Translations under genes and position numbers: made by a program
Part shown: positions 40,916-49,268 of the stretch, piece after piece
Layout of the letters: the number at the start of each line of letters is the position of its first letter
Numbering within the stretch: the stretch's first letter is position 1
Assembly (NCBI RefSeq): GCF_900168195.1
Contig: NZ_FUYX01000004.1
Coordinates: 186,001 to 250,000, forward strand
Direction of reading: 5' to 3'
Source of the DNA: Allobosea thiooxidans
GTDB lineage: Bacteria; Pseudomonadota; Alphaproteobacteria; Rhizobiales; Beijerinckiaceae
Length of the DNA: 64,000 nt
The notes under the pieces: model-generated
The model's database searches: none
What the model was told of the DNA's origin: nothing
The model's input: the letters and a program-made list of their open reading frames with translations, nothing else

Positions 40916-41203
40916 TCACCGCCCGTCCGGCAGGACCTTTCGCCAGGCGCGCACCTCGACGCTCTGGAACAGGTCGCCGCGCGCATAGGGATCGTCCGCG
41001 GCGAAGGCTTCCGCCGCCGCCCGGTCCGGGCAGTCGATGACAATCAAACTGCCGGTCGAGGTCTCACCGTCTTCGGCCAGGAACGGACCGGCGAACAGGA
41101 TCCGGGAGCGATGCGGGGCGAGATAATCGAGATGGCTCGGACGAAGCTGGGCCCGGAGGGCGGTCGCACCCGGCTTGTCGGTACACAGGATCGCAAACAG
41201 CAT
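40916..41203 (-). CDS. YciI family protein
   Basis: A 95-residue dimeric alpha-beta barrel protein (YciI/DUF1330-like): MLFAILCTDKPGA start, the conserved His-Asp in LRPSHLDYLAPHRSRILFAGP, and DCPDRAAAEAFAADDPYARG at the end. Relatives act as small hydrolases or dehalogenase-like enzymes. AAGGAG precedes the ATG. It lies between SDR and FAD dehydrogenase genes and probably handles an intermediate of the same pathway. Confidence 0.88.
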   Translation of the reverse strand: MLFAILCTDKPGATALRAQLRPSHLDYLAPHRSRILFAGPFLAEDGETSTGSLIVIDCPDRAAAEAFAADDPYARGDLFQSVEVRAWRKVLPDGR

Positions 41204-41234
41204 GATGTCTCCTTGACGGGTTGCGGCGTGGCTT

Positions 41235-42647
41235 TCAGGCCTCGAAGACCTTGCCCGGGTTCATGATGGCATGAGGGTCGAGCGTCGCCTTCAGCCGGCG
41301 CATATAGTCGACGGTCACGCCCAGCTCGTCCCGCAGGAAGCTGCGCTTCCCCTCCCCGATACCGTGCTCGCCGGTGCAGGTCCCATCCATGGCGATCGCG
41401 CGATGGTTGAGCCGGTCGATGAAGGCCTTCGTCCGGGCCATCTCCTCGGCATCGTCCGTCATCGCCATGATCGAGACATGGAAGTTGCCGTCGCCGACAT
41501 GGCCGACGATGGGAGCGACCAGCCCGCTCCGCGCGATATCGGCGTGCGTTTCGGTCATGCAATCGGCCAGCCGCGAGATCGGCACGCAGACATCGGTGGC
41601 GATGAATTGCGAACCCGGCCGAAGCTGCAGACAGGCCCAGTAGACGTCATGCCGCGCAGCCCAGAGCGCATTCCGCTCCTCGGCGGTCGCGGCGTCGTCG
41701 TAGGACTTGCAGCCGAACTCCTCGGCGATCTGGCCGAAGAGCTCGACCTGCTCCTTCACCGCGGCCTCGAGGCCGGAGAACTCCACGAACAGCGTCGGAG
41801 CCTCCGCCATGGCGAGCTTCGAATAAGCGTTGCAGGCACGGATCTGCAGGCTGTCGGCCAGCTCGATACGGCCCGGCTGCAGGCCGTAGCGGATGCTGGC
41901 GATGACCGCATTGCAGGCGGAACCCAGGTCGGGAAAGGCGCAGACGGCCGCCACGACCGATGGCGGGATGCCATGCAGCTTGACCGTCAGCTCGGTGATG
42001 ACGCCGAGTGTGCCCTCGGCGCCGATGAAGAGCCGCGTCATGTCGTAGCCGGCCGAGGATTTGCGGGCGCGCGTGCCCGTCCTGCAGACCGTCCCGTCGG
42101 GCATCACCACGGTCAGGCCGAGAATGTTGTCCTTCATCGTGCCGTAGCGCACGGCCGTGGTACCCGATGCGCGGGTCGAGGCCATGCCGCCGAGCGAGGC
42201 GTCGGCGCCGGGATCGATCGGGAAATGCAGACCGGTGGCGCGCAGATGGGCGTTGAGCGCCTTGCGCGTCACGCCGGCCTGGACCACGCAGTCCATGTCC
42301 TCCTCATGGACGGCGAGGACGGCGTTCATCTGGCTCAGGTCGAGCGAGATCCCGCCGAAGGGCGCATTGACGCCGGCTTCCAGCGAAGTGCCGGTCCCAA
42401 AGGGGATGACCGGCACCTTGTGAGCCGCGCAGAGCTTGACGACCGCCACGACATCCTCGGTCGAGCGCGCGAAGAAGACGGCATCCGGCACCTCGAGCGG
42501 ATGCCAGGAGGTTGCGTTGGCGTGCTGCTCGCGGATGACGGCATTCCGCGTGACCTGCTCGCCGAAGCGATCGGCCAAAGCGGCGATGACCAGCTCGACC
42601 GCCGCATTGGGCCGAGTCTTGGGAGAACCTTGCGCTGCAAGCGTCAT
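41235..42647 (-). CDS. FAD-linked 2-hydroxyacid dehydrogenase (GlcD/D-lactate dehydrogenase-like)
   Basis: A 470-residue flavoprotein with an FAD_binding_4 domain (VPIFGTGTSLEAGVNAP-type region, VTRKALNAHLRATGLHFPIDPGADASLGG) and an FAD-oxidase C domain with GHVGDGNFHVSIMAM and EHGIGEGKRSFL. Such enzymes oxidise D-lactate, glycolate or D-2-hydroxyglutarate, passing electrons to quinone or cytochrome. ATG at 42647 with CGAGGACG upstream. Substrate undecided; the neighbouring MFS transporter would import it. Confidence 0.92.
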   Translation of the reverse strand: MTLAAQGSPKTRPNAAVELVIAALADRFGEQVTRNAVIREQHANATSWHPLEVPDAVFFARSTEDVVAVVKLCAAHKVPVIPFGTGTSLEAGVNAPFGGISLDLSQMNAVLAVHEEDMDCVVQAGVTRKALNAHLRATGLHFPIDPGADASLGGMASTRASGTTAVRYGTMKDNILGLTVVMPDGTVCRTGTRARKSSAGYDMTRLFIGAEGTLGVITELTVKLHGIPPSVVAAVCAFPDLGSACNAVIASIRYGLQPGRIELADSLQIRACNAYSKLAMAEAPTLFVEFSGLEAAVKEQVELFGQIAEEFGCKSYDDAATAEERNALWAARHDVYWACLQLRPGSQFIATDVCVPISRLADCMTETHADIARSGLVAPIVGHVGDGNFHVSIMAMTDDAEEMARTKAFIDRLNHRAIAMDGTCTGEHGIGEGKRSFLRDELGVTVDYMRRLKATLDPHAIMNPGKVFEA

Positions 42648-42719
42648 AATCGTCCTCGATGATGAGAGCCGGCGGGAGCCCTGTGGCCGCCCGCCGAAGT
42701 GTTGGCGCCGGTTTCCGGC

Positions 42720-44051
42720 CTAGCCCCCGCTGCGCATGGGCTGCCCCATGGGAGCGCTCGCCAAGGCGACATCGCGACGGCCTGCGAGCGTCAGGAAGGC
42801 AAAGATGAGCACGCCGTAGAGCGCGACCATCGCGCCGAGCACCGCCATGCTGGCCGCATAATTGCCGAAATAGTCGCGTGCCCAGCCATTGATGTAAGGC
42901 CCGACGAAGCCGCCAAGATTGCCGATGGAGTTGACGAGGCCGATGCCGGCGGCGGCCGCCGCCCCGGTCAGGAACGTGCTCGGCAGCGGCCAGAACAGGA
43001 TGTTCGAGGCCAGGATGCCGGCCGCCCCGACGCAGATCGCGATCATGGCCAGAAGCGGCGATTGCGTGACGGTGCACAGGGCCAGCCCCAGCCCGCCGAT
43101 GCAGGCCGGCAAGAGGATATGGAAGCGGCGCTCGCCGGTGCGGTCGGAATGGCGGGCGTTGAGCACCATCGCGATACCCGCACACAGATAGGGAACCGCG
43201 GTCAGAAGACCCGCCTGGGCATTGGTCATGTCGCCGAAGCCCTTGATGATCTGCGGCATCCACAGCGTGACGCCGAAGAGCGCCGTGATGTTGCAGAAGA
43301 TCGCGAAGGAGAGGAACAGCACCTTGCCGTTCCACAGGGTTTCCAGCACGCCATAGGAACCGGCCTGCTCCTTCTCCCGCCGCTCCGCCTCCAGCCGGTT
43401 GACCAGCCAGACGCGCTCCTCATCCGTGAGCCACTCGGCCTCCTCCGGGCCGCGCCGAAGCACGCCATAGGCGACGATGCCCACCACGACGGCGAGCCCG
43501 CCCTCGATCAGGAACATCCACTGCCAGTTGCGGAACCAGATCTGCGGCGCGAATTCGAGGACCGCCGTCGAGAGCGGCGCACCGATCAGTACTGAGATCG
43601 GCAGGCCGAGAATGAAGATCGCCGTGGCGCTGGACAGATGCCGCGCCGGAAACCACCGGCCGAGATAGAAGACGATGCCCGGAAAGAACCCCGCCTCCGC
43701 CGCGCCCAGCAGGAAGCGCATCACATAGAAGGAGGTGTCATTGTAGACGAAGGCGAATCCGGCGGAGACGATCCCCCAGGTGATCATGATGCGCGGGATC
43801 CACACCCTGGCGCCGAATCGGTGCAAGGCCAAATTGCTCGGGACCTCGAACAGAAAATAGCCGATCGAGAATATACCGGCCCCGAAACCATATATATAAG
43901 CGGTAAATCCAAGATCACCGTTCATGTGAAGAGCGGCGAAGCCGACATTCACCCGATCCAGGAACGCCACGAAGTAACAGAGTATGAGAAACGGCAGGAT
44001 GCGCCAGCCGACTTTGCTGATGGTCGCCCGCTCCAGTTGGTCGTCGTTCAT
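42720..44051 (-). CDS. MFS transporter, anion:cation symporter type
   Basis: A 443-residue MFS protein with 12 hydrophobic helices, a ILCYFVAFLDRVNVGFAALH opening and GIFSIGYFLFEVPSNLALHRFGAR typical of the ACS family (tartrate, phthalate, galactonate and similar organic anions). ATG at 44051 with GAGGAAG upstream. First gene of the leftward catabolic operon; the upstream intergenic region carries a TetR-type palindrome shared with the divergent regulator gene. Confidence 0.92.
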   Translation of the reverse strand: MNDDQLERATISKVGWRILPFLILCYFVAFLDRVNVGFAALHMNGDLGFTAYIYGFGAGIFSIGYFLFEVPSNLALHRFGARVWIPRIMITWGIVSAGFAFVYNDTSFYVMRFLLGAAEAGFFPGIVFYLGRWFPARHLSSATAIFILGLPISVLIGAPLSTAVLEFAPQIWFRNWQWMFLIEGGLAVVVGIVAYGVLRRGPEEAEWLTDEERVWLVNRLEAERREKEQAGSYGVLETLWNGKVLFLSFAIFCNITALFGVTLWMPQIIKGFGDMTNAQAGLLTAVPYLCAGIAMVLNARHSDRTGERRFHILLPACIGGLGLALCTVTQSPLLAMIAICVGAAGILASNILFWPLPSTFLTGAAAAAGIGLVNSIGNLGGFVGPYINGWARDYFGNYAASMAVLGAMVALYGVLIFAFLTLAGRRDVALASAPMGQPMRSGG

Positions 44052-44204
44052 GGTCGCTTCCTCGGCATATCTTTATTTGCGGCCGCACTTTCGCCTGTGC
44101 GATCCGGTTATCGCTTGCATCGAATTGCGCGCTCGCGGACGCGTGGCATACCCTCGGCGGAGCGTCAGGTGGCCGGCGCCCACGTGGCCGGGCGCCGGCA
44201 TTTA

Positions 44205-44224
44205 AAAACTGAACGTTTAGTTTT
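44205..44224. promoter_or_regulatory. TetR-type operator of the catabolic cluster
   Basis: AAAACTGAACGTTTAGTTTT is a 20-bp palindrome with a single mismatched pair, between the divergent MFS transporter and TetR genes. The likely binder is the adjacent TetR protein. Confidence 0.7.
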
Positions 44225-44260
44225 GTAAATACCACGACCAACGGCAGGGGACCCGGAAAG

Positions 44261-44848
44261 ATGGCGCAGCCTCCCACACCTCGCGGCCGCAAGCGCAGCG
44301 CCGCAGCCGAGAACGCGGTGCTGGCGGCGGCCTATGACCTTCTCGCGACTGAGGGCCTCCAGGCGACCACGGTCGAGGCGATCGCGCAGCGCGCCAAGGT
44401 CAGCAAGGCCACGATCTACAAATGGTGGCCGAACCGGGCAGCAGTCATCATGTCCGCGTTCCTGCGCGAAGCGCGCGACGCCCTGCCCTATCCGGAGCAG
44501 CTGGACATGACGAGCATCTTCGACCGGCTGCACCGCATGGCCCAGGAGTTCCATGGCCCGATCGGCAACATGGTGCGCGTGCTCATCGCCGAAGGGCAGT
44601 CGGACCCCGAGATCGCCGAGGCCTTTCGGGAAGGCTACGTGCTCGCGCGCCGCAAGCAGGGCGTCGAGATTGTGCATGCCGCCATCGCGGCCGGCCTCAT
44701 TCGCGACGCCGACCCCGATGTGATCCTCGATATGCTTTATGCCCCGCTATATTATCGGCTCCTCGTCGGGCACCAGCCGCTGTCGGCGGCGTTCATCCGC
44801 GAGCACGTCACGCTTGCCCTGAACGGACTGACACCCCGCGCGCACTGA
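44261..44848 (+). CDS. TetR family transcriptional regulator
   Basis: A 195-residue TetR regulator: helix-turn-helix in about residues 22-60 (EGLQATTVEAIAQRAKVSKA, then TIYKWWPNRAAVIMSAF) and a C-terminal TetR_C domain. Divergent from the MFS-FAD dehydrogenase-YciI-SDR operon and probably its repressor through the 44205-44224 palindrome. ATG at 44261 with CCGGAAAG upstream. Confidence 0.9.
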   Translation: MAQPPTPRGRKRSAAAENAVLAAAYDLLATEGLQATTVEAIAQRAKVSKATIYKWWPNRAAVIMSAFLREARDALPYPEQLDMTSIFDRLHRMAQEFHGPIGNMVRVLIAEGQSDPEIAEAFREGYVLARRKQGVEIVHAAIAAGLIRDADPDVILDMLYAPLYYRLLVGHQPLSAAFIREHVTLALNGLTPRAH

Positions 44849-45414
44849 CCGCTCCCCCTTGGCGCGCAGGCCCAGTGGCTCCCACGCGTGACTGAGCGGC
44901 GAAACAGGGCACGCAGTTTCGCCGGCGAGGCAGCGGCGAGCCGAGGAGCCCCGCCGGCATGACGCCGCCCACCCTTTCAAACCCCCATTGTACCCGCCGA
45001 TATTTTATAGTAAATTTCTTGTTATCCCAACTCTAACTGACGGATCTGGGTCGCTATAATACCATTATATCACAATAACAACCAAAGCGACGCTACGGAA
45101 CTCACAATCTTAAAAGAGGGAAGATCAACCCTAATCTCACCGGAGATCGATCAATCACGCCAGGTATCCTGATTGGATTTTCCCAGTCGATAAATCGCCA
45201 AAATGCACAACCGTAGACAATCTGCACCACCTACAACTAAAACTTACACAACAGATAGCAAAAATCCTCGAATCTCCTAATAGATTCGCGGAGCATGAAT
45301 GTTGATATCAAAATATACTAAAACTTTCGATTCAAGTCGAATTCCACACATACCAATAAGACATTCCAGAATCCTGCCGGACGACGCGTTATCTACGTAG
45401 CGAGGGTGGCTTAG
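44849..45414. other. AT-rich gene-free leader of the exopolysaccharide-like operon
   Basis: Across about 44990-45400 the sequence becomes strikingly AT-rich (runs such as TATTTTATAGTAAATTTC and TATAATACCATTATATCACA), unlike the rest of the window. No coding frame, tRNA or clear repeat was found. It may hold promoters and nucleoid-protein (H-NS/MucR-like) binding sites for the operon starting at 45415, and hints at transfer from lower-GC DNA. Confidence 0.7.
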
Positions 45415-46719
45415 ATGCTGGTCGAACTAAAAGAAAACAACCTGTCGACAATATCGCGGCCACGGAATTTCCTCGCCTACCCACGACTTCCAGAAGGCTA
45501 TAGCGCACCTTCGGGATGGAGGGCGCATGGAGCCGGCGACAGGTTCGAGGCGGTTATTCTCACCGCCACGATGCCGGATCACGCGCTTAGACTCATCCTG
45601 AACAACATCAAGGATCCATTGATCCCCATTGTAAGCTTCGCTCGCAATGAATCGGTCTACATCGACGCGACGGAAGAAGGAGAACGCTCGGCCTGGAACA
45701 AGATCCAGAGTATCTGCGAGCGCCTCGAGGAACTGCCGCCGGCCATACGCCATTCTGTGCAGAGCGAAGATATCCTGCTTTCCAGAATGTACTCCAGAAA
45801 CGAAAATCTGAACCCCGTATACGATTCACGATCCCAGGACTTCATTCGCTACCCTGTTGCCGGACGGCTCGAAAACATTTCCGAGACAGCGACGACCCTC
45901 TTCGAGAAGGGCTATCTGCTGCGCAGTTTCTTCGATCGCATTCACGTCTGCCCGCAATGCCGCTCGGGGCACCTGTCGGTCCGCGAGGAGTGCCATGCCT
46001 GCATGTCCGCGAACATCAGCGAGGAGATCGTCGTTCATCATTTCCAATGCGCCTATGAGGCACCGGAATCCCGCTTCAAGACCGAAGCCGGACTCGAATG
46101 CCCCAAATGTGCGCGGAAGCTCCGGCACATCGGCCTCGACTACGACAAGCCGGGATCGATAACGCATTGCAACGATTGCGGATCGATCAACGACAAGCCG
46201 AGCGTCGGCTTCAAATGCATCAACTGCGGAACGCATTCCAGACCGGATCAGGTCCCTGCCCGGACATGGTATGCCTACAACATGACCGCTGCAGGCCTGC
46301 GCAGGATCCTCGAGGAGAGGGAGGCGCCGGCGGCTTCGCCCGATCCCCGCTCGGACAGTTTCCGCGTCCTTCTCGACTATGCCCAACGGGAACAGCGCGA
46401 ATTCGGCTCGCTCTATCAGCTCGTGCGCGTGACCTTCGCGAATCGGCCGCAGCTCGAAGCCGAGAATGCGCGGCTCTGGGAGCAGAGCCTTCTGCTCGTG
46501 ATCGACGTCCTGCAGAGCACGCTGCGTGAAGTCGACGCCTTTCGGGAAGAGGATGGCGGCTTTCTCATCCTGATGCCGCGGACCGACGCGGCTGGCGCGC
46601 ATCGCACCATGGCTCGGCTCGCCGCCAGGCTGGAAGCGGTGCTGAAGGTCGAACTGGGGTTTAGCCATTCGCTCCTGCAGGCCTCGCCGACGCGAAGCGC
46701 CGACGAGCGGGCCGCATAG
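45415..46719 (+). CDS. Multi-zinc-knuckle protein with degenerate GGDEF-like C-terminus (TackOD1-like)
   Basis: A 434-residue soluble protein. Residues 1-170 form an unrecognised domain. Residues 179-271 hold zinc knuckles CPQC (179-182), CHAC (193-196), H-F-Q-C (208-212), CPKC (229-232), CNDC (252-255) and CINC (268-271), recalling the zinc-binding output domain called TackOD1. The tail (about 325-412), with FREEDGGFLILMPRTDAAGA, resembles a GGDEF domain lacking the GGDEF residues, so cyclase activity is unlikely and c-di-GMP sensing or scaffolding possible. Two bases separate it from the glycosyltransferase gene. Start follows GCGAGGGTGGCTTAG. Confidence 0.75.
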   Translation: MLVELKENNLSTISRPRNFLAYPRLPEGYSAPSGWRAHGAGDRFEAVILTATMPDHALRLILNNIKDPLIPIVSFARNESVYIDATEEGERSAWNKIQSICERLEELPPAIRHSVQSEDILLSRMYSRNENLNPVYDSRSQDFIRYPVAGRLENISETATTLFEKGYLLRSFFDRIHVCPQCRSGHLSVREECHACMSANISEEIVVHHFQCAYEAPESRFKTEAGLECPKCARKLRHIGLDYDKPGSITHCNDCGSINDKPSVGFKCINCGTHSRPDQVPARTWYAYNMTAAGLRRILEEREAPAASPDPRSDSFRVLLDYAQREQREFGSLYQLVRVTFANRPQLEAENARLWEQSLLLVIDVLQSTLREVDAFREEDGGFLILMPRTDAAGAHRTMARLAARLEAVLKVELGFSHSLLQASPTRSADERAA

Positions 46720-46721
46720 CC

Positions 46722-48014
46722 ATGACCGATCTGGCCACACCCTTCGTCTTGCTCGGCCAGTTGGACTGGGCGGCGTGGCTCACGATGTTCTGGTTCATGA
46801 TCCTGCTGGAGATTCCGCGATACACCTTCTCCGGGGTCGCGATCTTCGCCGCCAGCTTCGCCAGAACGCAGCCGCCGACCGCGCCCGAGCGGCGGCAGCT
46901 CGACCAATTGGCGGTCAGCGTCGTGATCGCGGGCCATAACGAAGCTGACGCGATCGAAAAATGCCTCAAATCGCTCGGCGAGCAGACCCGCCGGATCGAC
47001 GAGATCATCTTCATCGATGACGGCTCCACCGACGGCATGCGCGAGATCATCAACAGCTACCGCCAGCTCGGCCGGATCGACATCGCCCTTTCCAATCAGG
47101 TGCGGAGCGGGAAGGCGGCGTCGTGCAATCTCGGCTTCACTGTCGCGAAGGGCGATATCATCATCAATCTGGACGCCGATTGCTCTTATGATCGCAACGC
47201 GATCGAAAAACTGATCGAGCCTTTCACGGATCCGGGCGTCGGAGCGACGACCGGCGCTCTTGGCGTCCGCAATTTCGACCATTCGATCGTGACCGCCTAT
47301 CAGGCCATCGAATACACCATCTCGATCGGCATGGGGAAACGTGCGCTCGACATGCTGGATCTGGTCGTCTGCGCCTCAGGCGCCTTTGGCGCCTTTCGCC
47401 GCGAAGCCCTCGCCCAGGTCGGCCTCCTCGATCCCGGGCCAGGAGAGGATTTCGACCTGACCATGCGGTTGCGCCGAAGCGGCTGGAAAATCAGGTTCGC
47501 AGCCGATTCATGGTGCTTCACCGACACGCCGGCGACCTTCGCGGCGATCATTCGCCAGCGCCGCCGCTGGGATCGGGACACGCTTCGCATCCGCATGCGG
47601 AAATTTCGAAATACGCTCAATCCGGGGCGCAGGACATTCAGCTTCATCGAAACGTTCGAGCAGCTCGAATGGTTTCTGATGACGACGATCACGACGTTCA
47701 TCTTCCCGATCTACATAACCTGGATCCTGCTGATATTCGGCGTCGTCGGGCTATATATCCTGGCGTCAGTGGCGCTGATCTACATCATAGTAGACGCGAT
47801 ATCCTTCTTGATGGCCCTCTCGATATGCAGGCGATACGACTGGAGGATGATCCTCAGCATCGCGCCATACTTGCCGACATTCGGCCTATACAATGGCGTC
47901 TTCATGCGATGCGTCCGCCTGTACGCCTATTATGAAGAGTGGGTTCACCGCGCCTCCATACGGGACTCGTATTCGCCACGGCGGGTCTCGTATCAGGCTC
48001 ATCGGATCAGATGA
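46722..48014 (+). CDS. Processive family 2 glycosyltransferase (polysaccharide synthase)
   Basis: A 430-residue membrane glycosyltransferase. One N-terminal helix (about 14-34), then the GT2 domain with FIDDGSTDG (Asp99-100), INLDADCSYD (DAD 151-153), GEDFDLTMRLRRSG (ED 242-243) and QRRRWDRD (279-286), the D,D,D,QxxRW set of cellulose, chitin and poly-N-acetylglucosamine synthases. Four or so C-terminal helices (320-365) would form the export channel. No PilZ domain is present. Middle gene of a tight operon: 2 bases from the zinc protein, 3 bases to the membrane-fusion gene. Product polymer unknown. Confidence 0.88.
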   Translation: MTDLATPFVLLGQLDWAAWLTMFWFMILLEIPRYTFSGVAIFAASFARTQPPTAPERRQLDQLAVSVVIAGHNEADAIEKCLKSLGEQTRRIDEIIFIDDGSTDGMREIINSYRQLGRIDIALSNQVRSGKAASCNLGFTVAKGDIIINLDADCSYDRNAIEKLIEPFTDPGVGATTGALGVRNFDHSIVTAYQAIEYTISIGMGKRALDMLDLVVCASGAFGAFRREALAQVGLLDPGPGEDFDLTMRLRRSGWKIRFAADSWCFTDTPATFAAIIRQRRRWDRDTLRIRMRKFRNTLNPGRRTFSFIETFEQLEWFLMTTITTFIFPIYITWILLIFGVVGLYILASVALIYIIVDAISFLMALSICRRYDWRMILSIAPYLPTFGLYNGVFMRCVRLYAYYEEWVHRASIRDSYSPRRVSYQAHRIR

Positions 48015-48017
48015 GCC

Positions 48018-49058
48018 ATGATCACGCAGCTGAAAGCCCGAACACGCGCCGACCGCTTTCTGAACGACGTGAGAGCGAACCAGAAGTCGCGTCGGAATTA
48101 TGGTCGGTATTTCTACATCATCGCCCTGCTGGCCGGTTTCGCTTACCTCGGCAATCTCTTCGGCGGGCACCTGCTATGGCTTCGGGCGGAAGGGCTCGTC
48201 CTGTCCGATCATGTGATCATCGCCTCTCCTTACGCCGTCCAGGTGACGAGGATGGAGGCCCAGCCCGGGCAGGCGGTCAAGCAGGGCGACATCCTGGCGC
48301 ATGTCAGCTCCCCGCAGATGATGGAGGCGATGGCCACGCTCACCTCGAAGGCCGCGGAGACGACCGCCAGGCAGGCCGAGCTCGCCATCAAGCTCGAGGT
48401 CGCCAATGCCGTCATGAAGTCCGCCGACGAGCGCCTGAAGGAGACGGAGGCTCAGCTGCGCAAGGTCAATACCTCCCGCGCCGGCTCGGGCTTCGTCTCG
48501 GACGCGTTCGTCGCCAATGTCCAGAAGGATCGCTACTTCGCGATGCAGGAGAAGGCTTCGCGGGAAGCGGAGCGTCGAGGCACCATCGAACAGCTTGCCC
48601 AGCTCGACCTGTCCTTGTCCGAAGCCCGCCTCGCGCTCCAGCAACTGCGGCTGAGCTACAATAACGGGGTCATCGAAGCGCCTTCGGATGGCACGATCGG
48701 CCCGAAGACGACGGTGCAGGGCGATGTCCTGAGGCCCGGCGACAACTTGATGCAACTCTATGTCGGGACGAAATATGCTCTTGTCTATCTGGAGACGGGC
48801 TCGCTCTACGAGACCAAGGTCGGCGATCGCGTGACCGTCGCGGACGGCTTCAAGCAGACGAACGGGCGGATCGCGGAGATCCAGCCGCTGACCGTGCCGC
48901 TTCCGGCCGAGTTCCAGCGAGCCTTTCGTCCGCCGTCCCGCGGGCAGGTCGCCAAAATAGAGCTTGAGAACGAGGCAATCTTTCCGATGTCGTCGAAGAT
49001 CTCGGTGGCGGGCCGGCGCTGGTGGCCGTTCCGCTCGGAGCGGCGTGGGCCCGGTTGA
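48018..49058 (+). CDS. Membrane-fusion protein, HlyD family
   Basis: A 346-residue periplasmic adaptor anchored by one helix (YFYIIALLAGFAYLGNLFGG, about 33-52). It has a biotinyl-lipoyl-like barrel (VTRMEAQPGQAVKQGDILAHV), a long coiled coil (about 100-215), and the returning barrel strand (VIEAPSDGTIGPKTTVQGDVL). Adaptors of this kind accompany polysaccharide synthases (BgsB-type in mixed-linkage glucan synthesis, Alg44) as well as efflux pumps. Being last in the operon with a GT2 synthase points to polymer export. Confidence 0.85.
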   Translation: MITQLKARTRADRFLNDVRANQKSRRNYGRYFYIIALLAGFAYLGNLFGGHLLWLRAEGLVLSDHVIIASPYAVQVTRMEAQPGQAVKQGDILAHVSSPQMMEAMATLTSKAAETTARQAELAIKLEVANAVMKSADERLKETEAQLRKVNTSRAGSGFVSDAFVANVQKDRYFAMQEKASREAERRGTIEQLAQLDLSLSEARLALQQLRLSYNNGVIEAPSDGTIGPKTTVQGDVLRPGDNLMQLYVGTKYALVYLETGSLYETKVGDRVTVADGFKQTNGRIAEIQPLTVPLPAEFQRAFRPPSRGQVAKIELENEAIFPMSSKISVAGRRWWPFRSERRGPG

Positions 49059-49268
49059 GCTGGAAGTGCTTCCCCGACCTGCGGGACAGGAGGAGCCACT
49101 CCTTGTCCCCTGCCCTTCAGTTACTCTCCCCAGGCTTCGACGATGAAGCGCCGTCGCGCGCCTGATCTCCAGCGTGACATGCATGTCCGTCCCTGGTCTT
49201 AGTTGCGCCAAGAGCCGATGCCAGAAGCTCCGACTGCATAGGCTGCACGGAATGGGGGCTGACCACAG

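Noticed and set aside
44849..45414. A tRNA gene or phage attachment site in the AT-rich gap
   Set aside because: No cloverleaf, CCA end or duplicated border sequence could be found by eye, and no integrase gene is nearby.
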